Assembly (NCBI GenBank): GCA_030998015.1
Contig: JARWMV010000009.1
Coordinates: 392,828-456,827, forward strand
Source: Ceratorhiza oryzae-sativae
Taxonomy: Eukaryota; Basidiomycota; Agaricomycetes; Cantharellales; Ceratobasidiaceae
Direction of reading: 5' to 3'
DNA length: 64,000 nt
Shown: piece by piece, positions 12,926 to 25,639 of the stretch
Layout of the letters: every line of letters starts with the position of its first letter
How positions within the stretch are numbered: the stretch's first letter is position 1
Position numbers and translations under genes: made by a program
Notes under the pieces: model-generated
What the model saw: only the letters and a program-made list of their open reading frames with translations
Databases searched by the model: none
Told to the model about the DNA's origin: nothing

Positions 12926-15082
12926 CCCGAGAAGAAGGAAGACGAGTGGTCGGATGCACGCCGCGATTTAGTTTTATCTTTAACGTGGTGCCAAGGCCAG
13001 ACCCTTGTGCCAAGCCTTCGTCGATCATGGACTGGGTGGCTGTGGACGTATCCGCGTCCCGTGTAGTGCCTCCCCCGCGCCGCCCACCTGGGACCGTTGC
13101 CAGCAGGACTCGGTGGCTCAGCGACGGCGACGGCGGCAACAGCAGCAACGCATACAACAACAAGGATGGCACAGTTGCGACCGGCCGTGGCGCTTGTTCG
13201 GGCATCCGTTCCGTCACCCTTATCGCGGCCCCTGGTCGATCCGAGGGACAAAGGCCGGGCGCTCCTTTGCGCTGTCGCTGTCGTCGCTGTCGCCTACACG
13301 TGTACTCAACGTGCCCGACTCGCCAGTGTCCACTCAGCGCACTCGAGTCGCCAGCAACCCCTCGACGCGCCCGACGACCGAGACGAGATATGACGCAGGT
13401 TGCCTTCCTATTTGTTGGACAGATCCTTCGCTGCTGATGCGGAAGCCGTGGACCGACGAGAATCGGCTTGGCTGTCGAACTCGTGCCGTGCGGACATTCG
13501 TTCTTTGAATTGCCCGTACCTTGCCCCAAATTTGCACCGACACGCACATGCCTGTCCGGATAAATCTCTAGGCTTCACGTTACGCGACCCTGGCAATCTC
13601 TCGTCATCGCCCGTGGCCCTTCCCACGACGCTGGTCTTCATCGGCAAACGGGTTTCTTTTTCTTCTGTTTTTGCTTCTTGCCGCCGGCCGGAAAGACACA
13701 GCGTGGACCGGAACAGATTAGAGTTTATGCGGGCAGTGTTTTATCCGATCACGTGCTACGCCGAACAGCCCGCCGGATCGAACCGGGCCGGGCAGGCGTT
13801 TGCGCTCACTTGTTTCGTGTTGGAAGTGGCAGGACGATTATTGCCATGGGGGTGCGGGCATTGAACCCACGAATTGGACAGCTCGCAGTATTTGGATTCA
13901 AGTTATCTCAAGTCATCCATGTCTGCTCTGTGAATACAGCATATAGCCGTGAATCCAGTCATATTTTTATGGCTCGCAGTCGAGAGACAGTTGATGTCTT
14001 ACGCTTCATGCGGGTATTGCGGACACTTTGGGGTTCGATTCAATGGGGCCATTCACGCAGGAAAAAATCTTGCCCTCTCCAATGATGGCGGATGCGCAAC
14101 GGCCGCCAAACCGCAGAAATGCAAATCGCACGGCCACCTGACATATAATTAGACCCCATATTCTCTAGCTTGCGATGATTTCAAGAAGAGCGCATGCTAT
14201 ATATTGGTACTCTCAAATCTGACCCGCAACACGGTTAAAACAGGGTAAATCCGATTCCATGCAAAGGCGTGCATCACTTTTAGGTATGTTGTTTAGCCTT
14301 TTCCGTATATCCTGCCTGGCAGCGTGGATAGATTGTATGCGTCGCTGCAATTCCGCCAACAGGACCGATCATCTCGGACGATCATCCGGTTCATTCATTT
14401 CGGGCTCGGCCATCGTCGTCTTGTCGACCACAGAGAATATCGCTGGATAATCCCCCTAGCGCAGTGAAATCCCCGATGCTCTGCCTTTTTCGAAATACAA
14501 GCCCATACCCTGTTTGTGTGACTTCTCATAACTGGCGAATTAGGCGCATTTAGTTTATAGTTGGTAAGGCGTTGCACCTTCCTATTTTACTCCAGCAAAT
14601 TTCCCTGTGGTAAACGCGAATGATTTCGGAGCTGAAGTGAGGTTTGTTGAATAGAGACTGAAAGAGTAACTCAAGGTCAACTCCGCCAGCGCTCATCCAC
14701 GCAGCCGTTTGTATGAAACGTGAACATTATACCGTGCCGTTTGGATGGGAATCCCAATGCTTATTCATCCGCTCGTAAGATTTGGAAAGTCCGAGATACT
14801 GTAACCCCATTAAGTTTTGGGCGAGCCTGCCATACTGGGGACATGGTTGCGCAATTATCACGCGTGCCTGGATGATAGTCTATTTAAGCAGACCATCATG
14901 CAGAGCCCAGGAGATTAGGGTTGATCACGAGCACACATGAGCATGTGATTTGCGCTAAGCGAGCCAAATTCGAATGAGAACGTTGGGAAAGCTCGTTGGG
15001 GCTCAATGATCGAGTCATTTTGGTGAATCATAAATACGCTCTTTTCGCACGGTCTAGTCCGGGAATCATCTCCAATCACAAA
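12926..15082. other. Long intergenic stretch, GC-rich then AT-rich
   Basis: About 2.1 kb between two divergent genes, the chitin deacetylase (-) and the GNAT gene (+). The first 800 bases are GC-rich and give long overlapping open frames in several frames on both strands, which I regard as compositional artefacts because none shows a conserved motif. I see no transposon or RNA gene. Confidence 0.45.
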
Positions 15083-15838
15083 ATGGCATACGTTAACAAG
15101 TATGTCCCGCCTCAGCCTTCGCCAGAGCCAGTCGTTTTGCCCTCTCCAAACGAGCCCTATGACTTGAACTTTTGTTTCCCTGTGAAGAAATTGGAAACCG
15201 ATCGCTTGAAAGTAGTTCCTTTCATAGTAAGTGCATCTGAATCAGCATATAATTTCCTTCGTAACCTCTTGGTGCAGCCTCATATCCATGCCAAAGCGGT
15301 CTACAGCGCGATAACGACGTATCCTCAGGTGATGCACTTTATGCCATGGCCCGATTTTGCCACGCAAGCGTTATTTGAAGAGTACATTGAGCTCAAGGGT
15401 CGCCGGGATCCTGGATGGTGTTTGTTTGTGACACTAAGCAAAGATGGTCTAAACGAGGAAAACGAGCTGGATCCCAATGAGAGTGAGTTTCGAATCAAGC
15501 CTTGTTCCGGTATGTAGCTACAAAACTTGATTTGTTTAGTATCTCGTTTCCTACTCGGCACTATTGCGTATTGTAATTCTTCCATCGACCTTTCTTCACT
15601 GGAGATTGGATTCATCATCGTCTTACCGCCATATCAACGAACGTTTGTTTCTACCCATGCCATTGGCCTTATGATGATCTATGCCCTTGATCTTCCGGAA
15701 AATGGGGGACTCGGTGTGAGGAGAGTTCAATGGCAAGCGCATGCGAGCAACCAGGCGAGCGTCAAGGCAGGAAAACGACTCGGTTTCAACATGGAGGGTG
15801 TAATTAGGTTCTTGGGTTCCCTTGACTCGTTTTTTTAG
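15083..15838 (+). CDS. GNAT-family N-acetyltransferase
   Basis: Acetyl-CoA dependent acetyltransferase of the RimJ/RimL-like (Acetyltransf_3) type; substrate unknown. Three exons fit exactly: 15083-15226, 15278-15482 and 15540-15838, 215 residues. Family landmarks: LETDRLKVVPFI near the N-terminus (strand beta-1), MPWPDFATQALFEEYI, GTIAYCNSSIDLSSLEIGF (beta-4, substrate side), LPPYQRTFVSTHAIGLMM (acetyl-CoA binding region with the R-T variant found in fungal members) and GVRRVQWQAHASNQASVKAGKRLGFNMEG, the well-conserved C-terminal signature. Start chosen at the ATG with context AAAATGG that gives MAYVNKYVPPQ, typical of fungal homologues. Intact. Confidence 0.9.
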
Positions 15839-16187
15839 CATTGGTTGAATTAACCTCGTCTCATCCAATTAGGTGGCAACGTCCCCTCCCCGCAGGGAAG
15901 GAATCCAGCGAGCCCTATCGTACCAATGACTCACTCGGCCTCCCTGGTCGACACTCTGCCATGCTTTCAGTGTGCTGGGATGACTGGCAGAATGGCGGGC
16001 GAGACCTTGTGGTGAATCTAATGGCAAGAAAATAAACAGGGGTATGCGCACTGTTTTGAGTGCAAGACCGGAAGGGAACAACCCAGACGTTCTTCGATTG
16101 GGTGTCATGTATCCTTCGGGGTGAATTCGAGTGGCATTGAAATTAATTGTTGTAGTGGTTCAGTCTACATGTTCATGTTCCATGGAA
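15839..16187. other. Intergenic between convergent genes
   Basis: About 350 bases with no gene visible; 3' flanks of the acetyltransferase gene and of the first F-box-like gene. Confidence 0.4.
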
Positions 16188-17348
16188 TTATTCAAGCACG
16201 AGATCGAATAGTTGCAGGCGTTGTAGCGATGGGCAAGCCGCTTTGAGCGCTTTATACAACCCTCTCTCTTGCAGAAAAGGTTCTTCTCTCTTTACCCAAA
16301 CAGTAAGCCCTTCGCGTTGTATGATTTCTAGCATCTCTAAGCCTTGAAACGTTGAAAGATTCAGACGTCCGAGGCAATCCAGGATGGACTGGTAAAAGTT
16401 ATCAAACACCTGGTGGATATGTCGGTCAAGATGATAGAACGGTCTCTATCAATTGACTCACGTCTGTCGCATGTTGTTGCCACATCAGCCGATTTGAAGT
16501 GCACAGAGGTTCAGGAAGGACCAAGTTGATTGCCAATCGTTTTGGCCGTACGGAACGATCAGTGAGGGCGGCGAGGAACCCGTTAGATCCCAAGATGGCA
16601 CGAATCATCCAAAGATATGAAATGGAGACATCGATTGCACGAATACGATTTGTCGATTGGGATAGTGAATGCGCAAGCGCCTTGTAGTCACTCGGACTTA
16701 GGGCGGCAGGACCGGTGCTCACGCTCTCGACAGGTCGACCAGGAATCAAGGCAACCAGCGTTTCGCAGCTCGCGGAGATCGATTCAAGTTTGGGAAGCGA
16801 CCCAGGCGTGATATTACGAATGACAGTTCCCACATTGATTCCACCACGTACGCTTCGCAAAACGACGAATTCTTGGAGTGAGGTTTGTTTCTCGAGAAAG
16901 CGAGAAAACTCTTTTCCGGAAATTGCAGGGCAGGCTAGTCGTATTAACAAGAAAGAGTAGGTGATATCTCTGAATATGGACTTTACAGCCTTGTGTTGGA
17001 GGGAAAGTGTTAGATCACGAAGATTGCAAACTTGAGACAATGCTTGTCGTATCGAATTCGCAAGTGGAAACAAAAGCTTTGTAGTCATTTGCTTGGGACG
17101 AATACAGAGATATTTAGGGAGGCTTCTGAGATGAGGGCGACCATTTGCTAGCGTGTCAGAAAAGGCATCGACTGCGCGACGACTGTTCAATGTGATGCTC
17201 GTGTAAATTTTGGGGTTAGTGTGGTGTAAAACTCGTGGTTCAATAAGACAAGTATGCACAGATTCGAGCGGGAACAGTGCGTAGCAATGTCCAGTATTAT
17301 TTCAGTTGGAAGACTATGTTTGCCATTGCCTAAAGTGAGCGCAGTCAT
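16188..17348 (-). pseudogene. F-box/LRR-like protein, frame-broken (paralogue 1)
   Basis: Related to the next gene and to two genes at 25.6-28.2 kb; probably an F-box-type protein with a leucine-rich C-terminus, which would act as substrate receptor in an SCF ubiquitin ligase. Exon 1 is 17348-16462, exon 2 16409-16188, joined in frame (QQHATD to VFDNFYQ). The N-terminus reads SLPTEIILDIATHCSR, an F-box-like opening, then LVLLNHEFYTTLTP. Just after this, at about 17206-17216, one base is missing from a CCCC-AAAA run; the continuing frame resumes as PKIYTSITLNSRRAVDAF. Adding one base restores a 369-codon reading, so it is either a recent pseudogene or a sequence error. The F-box call rests on position and pattern, not a search. 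Confidence 0.6.
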
Positions 17349-17475
17349 GGTTGGGTTTACAAGATCTCAGCGCTCCGGCACATGACTAAATAACCCTAAT
17401 ATTGGTAGCTGTTTACTCATAACCCTAATTAAATTAAGAATTATACCAAGAATACAGAGTGTTACAATAACGCGA

Positions 17476-18573
17476 TCATGCAGGAGCAACTCCAAAAAGC
17501 GACATGGAAACAAGGGACGGTGACGAGGACTTCCAAACTTCGAGTTGACTTAGTTCATTTACTGAATGACAAAACTCTGGGGTAAGGTCATTGTTGCAGC
17601 GCTCGTGACTCAAGGTGAAAGTTTGGAGTTTGGAGAAATTTGCTAGCGCAAGGCGAAGTTCCTCGAATTCCTGTGAAGAGCTGTATCGCTATAATGGTAG
17701 GAGTGCGTCAGCCACATTTTCTCATATTCGCGTAATACCACGTACTTTCAGCCGCGCTCGAATTGAATTGTGTGTAGATACAAAATCGAGGGGGAAAGAG
17801 AGAGTGACGTGTAGGTGCTCAAGGGTATCGTATACGGTGGGTATACTGTCGATAAAGAGTTGTACAGTCTTCACTATCTCTTTGCGCGATCGGAGTAATA
17901 CCACGTCCAAGCGCTGAACGGGCATAGCGGAGTGACACAGCATGTCTCCAAAGTCGGTAAATTCGTTCGTAGAAAGCGCAGTACAAGCAATTTGTGTTAA
18001 GGGTCTTGATGGAAGGAGCGATTGAAGTGTCTGAAACCCAGCAGAAATGCGACGTAGGTTGGGAAAAGCGCCTGAGGCGACATCTTGGAGTGCGAACCCT
18101 CGCGGTGTATGAGAGATGCACAGCTCTTCGACGAGAGTCTGCTGGCTTAGAAAACGAGCCAGGCCGTCACTAGCATGCAGTGGGCCAGAGAACCGACGAA
18201 GCCGGAAGGGAAATGCCGACTCGTGGAATATGGCGTTAAATGGCGCAGGTGCTAGAGATAATACAAGGTTTTCGACGCTGGGAAGCAAGTGTAGAGCATC
18301 GCGTATTGCTTTAGCAACCAACGCATCCATTTGCTTGATGTCACCCCAGGGGGTGCGTAGGACAAGTGACCTCGTATGACGTTTTATATTGGGGCGTTCG
18401 GAGACGATTGTCCTGCAAAAAAGACGAATGGATTTGACGTTGGAAAGATTGACATGACCATAAAGAATGGGCGTGGTGGACCGATGAAAGTATTGGTTCA
18501 GGAGACAGAGGGAGTAGATTTCTCGGATCGAGCAATAGTCGGCGACCGAATAAACGAGATCGAGGGGAAGCAT
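17476..18573 (-). CDS. F-box/LRR-like protein (paralogue 2)
   Basis: Two exons, 18573-17746 and 17688-17476, joined in phase 0, encode 346 residues. It starts with LPLDLVYSVADYCSIREIYSLCLLNQYFH, an F-box-like helix pair, followed by STTPILYGHVNLSNVKSIRLFC, the block shared with its paralogues. The remainder consists of leucine-rich short segments (VENLVLSLAP, FPNLRRISAGFQTL, LEHLHVTLSF), consistent with a C-terminal LRR. Its exon 2 (RYSSSQEFEELRLALANFSKLQTFTLS) has the same layout as exon 2 of the genes on the other side of the ABC transporter. Intact. F-box function is inferred, with no identified partner; such families are greatly expanded in Agaricomycetes. Confidence 0.75.
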
Positions 18574-18869
18574 GGCTCTGAGGGAATTGAAGGAAAAACG
18601 TAGAAAACACTTGATCGCCTGGTCGACTTATAGTTGCAGACAAACCCTATTGACACGAAAAACGCCACGCTCCAACGTGTTCAGGGCTGATGCGGGGCCC
18701 CACTCATTGCTTACCTAAAGGGGCCTCATTTAAACTGTTTTTAGGTTACCCCCCTATTCTCAAGTACCGGGGGTCGCACCGGGTATGGTAAAAGGGTTCA
18801 CTGACATTAGAAATCGATGATAAGCAATACTCTATACGCGAATAAATCCCGGGGAAATGACAACACGAC
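18574..18869. other. Short intergenic spacer
   Basis: Contains the promoter of paralogue 2 and the 3' flank of the ABC transporter. A GC-rich segment near 18690-18780 stands out, but I find no clear inverted repeat or gene. Confidence 0.35.
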
Positions 18870-21800
18870 TCAACCGCGCCGAACCTTCACGACAAGGAAT
18901 ACCCAAGCCAGAACCCGGTATGCAACCGCGAGGGCGACGACTATCCCTAGATAACGTCCAGTTCGCAGGTCATTGGAAAATTTGAGAAGATCAAGGAGTT
19001 GCTGGCCGCTTTGAACGAGGCATTCTCCGGATTGAATGGTCTCGGGAGGGCAGTTTAGCTTCAAACCCACGGACTCATTGACCGCTATAACGCGTGCAGC
19101 ATACTGGAGGGCGTGGGTTAGAAGCGCAAGAGGACTAGGTTGTTGAGTCGCACCTTCATTGTGGTCGCATAGGCAATATCGGATAACCTGGGTTGTCTAT
19201 GTTAGAGAAGATACATACCACGCTCAACCCAACATACCAAGTAGGGATAGAAACGGATATCAGCCCCGACAATTGCACCAATACTGTGGTCACATGTTAG
19301 TGGCGAGTGATATCAAAACGGATTTGCTTACTCGTAATGAAGGTCGACACCAACCTACGGGAGGAGGATATGAGTTATATTTCAACGCAAGTATCCGGCT
19401 ACTCACGACACGCTCAGGCCGAGCGAATTGGTCACACAGGCGAAGGCAATTCCAAAGCTTTCGCCATTAGATTGCAGAGCAAAGATGGCAACAGCGTACT
19501 CGAAGAAGATTCGGCCATTCGTTTGCATTCCAGCACCGATATTCGTCACAACAGTAAATAGCTGGGATTAAATCAGTGACCAGTATATCAATTACGAAGC
19601 AAACCCTACCAAAGCAGCCATGATTTCTAGAGGCAGAGCCACCAGTGTAAATCCAATGATAAATGTGGCCTCGGAATATGCCGCGCTCGATCTGTACTCA
19701 TGAAAGTACAGATCGCGATCTTTTGGAAATATTGCGATGCAGTTCAGTAGTCCAACAAACTGAAGAAAGAGATTAATTTATTGGACATTTGGAGTGACAA
19801 AACTGATACACACCGGGACTGGTGAGACCATTTCTTGGAAATATCCAATGCGATCCTGTCCTCCTGAAGGCCCATGTTTTAGACGTTGATAGAAGAGCAA
19901 GAATAGAACTCCGAGGAACGGAAGTTGCTGCAGCCGAACCCAGAAAACTAGAATGGATTTAGTCCAACCTCCCAGGTTACGGTTGCACATACATACCAGC
20001 TTGTTGTCTCCAGCTGAAATCATGAATCAGCCGACGGAACATGCTAGATAGATATGGCGAACAAACTTACAGATTCCTCGTCATCCGCTCTACGATCAAG
20101 GGTAGTGCGATCCACATAGGCGTGAATTTCTCTTGGCTCTCGATCTCTATCATGTTCGTTGCTTCTTTCTCCTGTTCTTGCTCGGTCGTGTCGGTTTTGC
20201 GTTGGACATTGGCCCAGAAATCAATGAGCTTGTTCACTCGCTCCCTAGTCTCCTGCTCCCGACTTCCTCGAAGATCAACAGAAGCAATATCGAGCAACCA
20301 GTCTGCTGGGTTATACAGAGGGGGAACTGGATATCCGGCCAGCGAAAGCGTTTCTTCGACCTCCGTTCGGGGACCGGCGTAGGCGACCTGGCCACCTTTT
20401 ACCAACAGAACAATGTTGTCTAGTTTGTCGATGTAGATATCGGAACGTGGTTGATGGATAGAGAGGATAACTGTGCGACCGCTCCTAGCAATGTCGTTGA
20501 GCGCTGACATTACATTCTGCAGCAGAATTCAGTTCTGGTTCGGTGTATGGTGACCTTTCTTACGTTTGCTGTGAGAGCGTCGAGTCCGCTCGTTGGTTCA
20601 TCTACAAACACAGGGTTAGGCAAACGTACGTTTTCCATTGAAGTTTGTCTGTCATACCAACTATAAGAACCGCCGGATCTGGGCAGGGGTATGAGACTTG
20701 AAGCAAACATGCGAGCAGATTGACACACCATTAATCATCTAGGGTAAAATTCAATGAGTGTCGTATTCGAATAATTCATAAAACAATTTACCTGGACCGC
20801 TAGACTTAGCCTCCGCTTCTCTCCTCCGGAAATGCCCTGTGAAACGTTCAAGTCGGATATCTTGGAATAGATAACTTCACTTGCCTTGAGGAGTTCTCCG
20901 CCAACGAGATTGTCCGCGCACACATCCAATCCCAGCATCTTCATAACCTCCTCAGCCCTCGCGATCTTGTGTTTTCGTGCCATGTTCCTGGGCAAGCGGA
21001 GGATTGCAGCGTACCGAAGGGTCTCTCGAACCTGAGACGTATCCTCGGTTGACTGTAGTGAAAATAAAGCCAGAAGAAATGCTAACCGTCAATGCAGGCA
21101 AATGATAATCGTCTTCTTGCTCGACGAAGGCGACCTGAGACCGGCTATTCCGATCCATCGGACGTCCATTGAACAGAATCTCTCCTTGCGTCGAAAATTT
21201 CGCGCCAAAACCTGGATTCAGCCGACGTGATGCGAGGAGTTGTAAGAGTGTACTCTTTCCTGCCCTAAACCACGCGATAAGTTCTTCCCTGTCGTAATAT
21301 CAAAAGTGGAACGCACCCGCTTGGGCCCAATATCGCCGTCACCTGTCCCGAAGGAAATACAACAGAGATGTCTTTGAGTATCCGTTTCTCGGTCTGGCTG
21401 CGGGTTAGCAATGAGCTTTTAGTCCATGTAAAGCCTAAGTGTCGGACTTCGACGTCGATTCGTTGACGAGAGATGTCCATATTGCTGGTGATGGTGGATT
21501 CCTTGCCTCGATCAGAAGAGTCAATCTGACGAGCATATTGGACGCCGCCGGGCTTGTAGACCTATAGGCCACGTAATGTCAGAACTAAAGCGTATTTGGA
21601 GAATTTTTCATGCTCACGCTCAATATGATACCTGCAAGGACAGGGAAAGCGATAGCCAATCCTGCCAATCCAGCAAAGTAGTACCTATATGAAGGTTACA
21701 GAGGTTCGAATTCGGCGAAATATTCTCATACCCAACTACATGGTCTTTTGGAATCAACAGCCCGACCAAAACTTGGTTTCCATCGCACTGTAATTCATCA

Positions 21801-24724
21801 GCCCCATCAACCCTTCCCGCACTTGATAGAGCCCACCTGGTTTCGAGCCGCACCGACCACGCCTGGACATGCGAACGTTCGGTCCTTGAATTGACTGATG
21901 GCCACGCGCGGAAGCCATACTTGACCGAGCGATATATCAATGAAAACGAGGCGCCAAGAAGGCCACGAGGACTTACGTAGTAGACAGAGACTGCAAAGTG
22001 GACGCACGTTCGTCAGCCATCGGCACGGTAAGTAAATCCAAACTACTCACTCCACTTGATCCACGAGACATATACTGGTGGCCGAAGGAGTCTAGGGTCA
22101 CGGAATATGGTTGGCGATGGCCACGCTATTTGTATGGAAGGCTTACAGGTATCCAGCCTGATCAAGTTGACGGTTAGGGTTCGTCTACTCACGTGCCCAT
22201 CATGAAACTCACATTGAGCAAGAAGAAAATCGATAGCCCGTTCGCCATCAGTGAAGCCTGCGCGTCTGCAAAACAGTTAATATTATTTTGATCCCACATA
22301 GTGCTCACTCACAAGACCTCTACAGTAAACAGTATCAGAACAATCATTTCATGCTTTGGCTTCGTGTATGCTCACCTGCAGACTCGCAGCCAGTAATGCG
22401 AATCCGACCGTTCCGAGTTGGACAAGTACACATTCACTGATGAAAATGAACAAATTTCTAGCGAGGTCCTCCGTACGCATGTTCGCAAGAAAGTAGAGAA
22501 TGAGCGCGAAAAGACCCGAGGAGAGTGCATGGAGGGGCAAGTTGGCAATGTACTCGGAGAAAAGCCAAGGAAACACTTGCTGCAATGCAAAGTGAGTTTG
22601 CGTTGGCGGATAATCTCATAATGGAAAGCCTACATAGAGGTGGTCCTAGTGTTCCAAAAGAAATTAGTGATACGCGGTATGAAGGAGCGTATAAGCTTCA
22701 CCTCCCGTTCACGATCGAAAACCACAAGGTCCGTTTCACAAAACTAGAAACGCATCAACTCTGGTCTTACTGCGCTTTCGAGAATATTGAATCATACCTT
22801 GTAAATTGCGTAAATGAGCGACAAATAGAAATAGCACGGAGCATGCTGATAGGACAAAGTCTGATTGGATTGGGTCAGGATATCAGCTCTAAAAGACGGC
22901 AAAGATTCGCAACTCACCTTGAGGGACTGGATATCCGAAGGAGACTAGAGCCAAAGCGCTTCGTCAATCCTTCGTCATTCATCCTTCAGGAACGGTCCAC
23001 CTTACCTCTCCCAACCTCAAAAACGCGATTCCAAGTAGCACAGCGATTCCGATCGATTGACAGGCGAAGCCCATAATTTGAGCATAATCTCTCGTCACAC
23101 CTTTTGTTGATCTACCGTTGGAAATCGTAATGAGCCACCGTTGAGATCATCGAAGCCAGGAACAATTTACCTTTTGGTCAAAACCACGGTCTGCTTCCAC
23201 ATCCCTGGTCGCTTTAATCTATTGATCACTTCTTTATCTCCGTCTTCCTCCTTGGCATACAACAACATCTCGTCATCTTTAGGAGCCGAGGTTGCCCTTG
23301 CCATCGTCGGCCGTTTGACGAGTTCGGCGCTCTCTCATTTGCAATGTCCGACCCTCCATCTTTCCATCCCTTGACTAGCCGTTCGACTCGCCTGACTGAT
23401 CCTTCATCTCGGGGGTCGACACTGCATATGTCGATTAGCCAGTCCAGTGGGTTAACGCCCACTCCCGAATGGACCTCCTCCACGCTCTTCGTTTCGTCTT
23501 TTCGATCCGTTTGATCTCCGACTCCAGGGCCGTCAATAACGTATCCCATCCTTTCGAACCAGCCGAGGCATTTGTCTCGTCGACCGGCAAAGACGACATC
23601 TCCACGACAGAGAACGACCAGGCGATCAAACAAGGCAAACGCATCCGAGCGGGGCTGATGTAAACTGAGTAGCACGGTCCGGCCGCGTCGAGCGAGAGCG
23701 GACAGAGTCTGAAGGAGGGAGAATGCTGTGAACGCGTCTAGACCTGTCGTGGGTTCGTCGAGTGCAAGGATAGAAGGAAGCGTGACAAGAGCACAGCCAA
23801 TCGACAGGCGACGGCGTTCTCCGCCTGATATCCCCTGAAGAAGAGCCAAGAAGATGAGATTTGGAATTGTAAGGTGGAAACGTTTGCACCTTTCGAAGAG
23901 CACCTCCCACGACCGTATCCGCAGCGTCCCTGAGCCCAAGTTCTTGGATTGTTTGTTCTACAACGAGACGGCGAGTCTCGGCAGATATGTTGGCGGGAAG
24001 ACGCAGTGCGGCTGCATACTCGAGCGTCTCTCGGACTGGATGCATGGGATTAGTGACACGCAGGCGTCTTGCGAACACTTCCATACCAGTGAGATGCGCG
24101 AGTAGATGGTCGTGTTGTCTGACAAAGCCTATCCTGTCCTTCATCTTTCGGGCAGAGAGTGTTGTGGCGTCGGCAGGGCTAAGATTCGCCTGTGTGGGTT
24201 CATACTTGACCGATCTATGAGTGCACGTGCGATTGAGAGCCTGTACCAACAGATTAGTAGACACAACTCACCCGCCAGTCACTGGTAGATTCGCAAGGCG
24301 GCCGACGAGGGCATGGAGAAGTGTTGTTTTGCCGCTGCCAGAGCCACCGATGCTGAAATGCACGTTAGTCGACAGCGATGAGGGCTGAGCTGGCAAGCTC
24401 ACATTGCCGTCATTTCTCCGTTGTCGCACCGTAATGACACGTCCCGGATGATTGTGTTTGGTCCGTCATCCTCAGCACTCGACTTGGAAAACCACCGAGG
24501 AAGGGATACCGCAAACGGAAGAGGAAGAGCCTGGCGAGGAGGGGGCACCGCAATCGTCAGGCCGTCTACATGGAGGTTGTAGGCCGGTGGAGGAGGCAGT
24601 GTCTGCAGCACATCGTTGGTCTCGGGATCGTCGGCCCGGCCAAGCACTTGTTTCTCTGGGTCGGTACGGTCCTGGACACCGCGTCAGTGAGCGCCGGCGA
24701 CGTCCAAACGATGCTCACCTCCAT
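18870..24724 (-). CDS. Full-size ABCG-type (white/WBC) ABC transporter
   Basis: Membrane exporter of the ABC-G group in the order NBD1-TMD1-NBD2-TMD2. Start: a 6-nt first exon (ATGGAG, 24724-24719) spliced after 24672 to DRTDPEKQVLGRADDP. NBD1 has Walker A GGSGSGKTTLLH (about 24321-24349), LAHLTVRETLEYAAALRLP, signature ISGGERRRLSIG (about 23800-23830) and Walker B/D-loop LALDEPTTGLDAFTA. NBD2 has GPSG/AGKST split by an intron (about 21255-21320), GISGGEKRRLSL (about 20803-20836), VDEPTSGLDALTAN and ILSIHQPRSD. The membrane domains lie at about 21480-23220 and 18870-20090; the last helix is followed by VVKVRRG. NBD1 keeps the Walker A lysine that PDR-type pumps have replaced, so it is not a PDR pump. 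Near 23329-23340 the frame shifts (GSDIANE to RAELVKRPTMARA); a very short intron or indel must explain this. Substrate cannot be told. Confidence 0.82.
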
Positions 24725-25639
24725 CTTGGACGTGGTCGTCGAGCAACAAGCTGGGGGTGCAGCACATGGACGAGCATTATCTCATCGCTCCGATCGCTTT
24801 CACGGGCCCCGATCGGACATTTCCCGGGCGCCGCATGGTACCTCGTTCCTGCGTCCTATTTGACGGATCCCGCGATGGAACCACACTCGCCGCCTTGCAA
24901 ACCCAACAGAAGTGGGCCACCCTCGCAGGTGGCACCGCTTGCCGCTGTTTGGACAGTCCTATCACGCTCGCAGCAGTTTCGGTTGCCACATGGTCTGGCC
25001 CACCAATAACGAATTTTGGCCTCCAGATGCTCCGGGCTTTCAACAGACCCGGCCCCCGTCGGACAGCGATCCGCGCTATTTTGAGCCATTTTCGATATTC
25101 TGTGCTCCGTCCACACAATGACACCTAGCTACGTGGATCCTTTGCTTATGTGGGCGAGTGCTGCTCATCGAGGCTCGTCGCAGGACGAGCGTTCGTCAGA
25201 CTACCAACGATGATCGATCCTTGCAAGGGTTCAGGGTGCTCAATTAACCATCTGGTATACGAAAATAGATGCCCTTGTGCTCAAATCTTGTTGACATGGT
25301 TTTAAACCTCGACGTTGGGAGAGGACAGTTCTTGGGTCCATCACCAACCATCGGCGCAAAAGGACGCACCTAAATTATTGCACGAGACAGCTACAAAAGT
25401 GCACTTAATGCTCAATGCGCTACTCAAATCAACAATTGCATAGCATTCCTGGGTATATGCGCTATATCTAGGGCGGTCGCTTTGAGATCAACCGCCTGCT
25501 ATTGGGTATCACAATAGAATTTTTTGCTTAAAATTCAACGCGAGAATAAGTGGGCTAGCGGAATGGCAGCATAACAGATGCTCCTCATTAGGTGGAGTAA
25601 CCAAGAACGATCTCGCAGGTGGCAAGATTCTGATTGTGA
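24725..25639. other. Intergenic, divergent promoter region
   Basis: Separates the ABC transporter (-) from the third F-box-like gene (+). Open frames at 24757-25128 on both strands mirror each other and show no motif, so I do not call a gene. Confidence 0.45.

Noticed and set aside
12706..13547. Long overlapping open frames on both strands upstream of the chitin deacetylase
   Set aside because: GC-rich composition suppresses stop codons in all frames; none of the readings contains a recognisable motif and the frames mirror each other.
1..14000. Search for lipopeptide pheromone precursor genes around the receptor
   Set aside because: No short open frame ending in a CaaX-type cysteine motif was found on either strand by eye.
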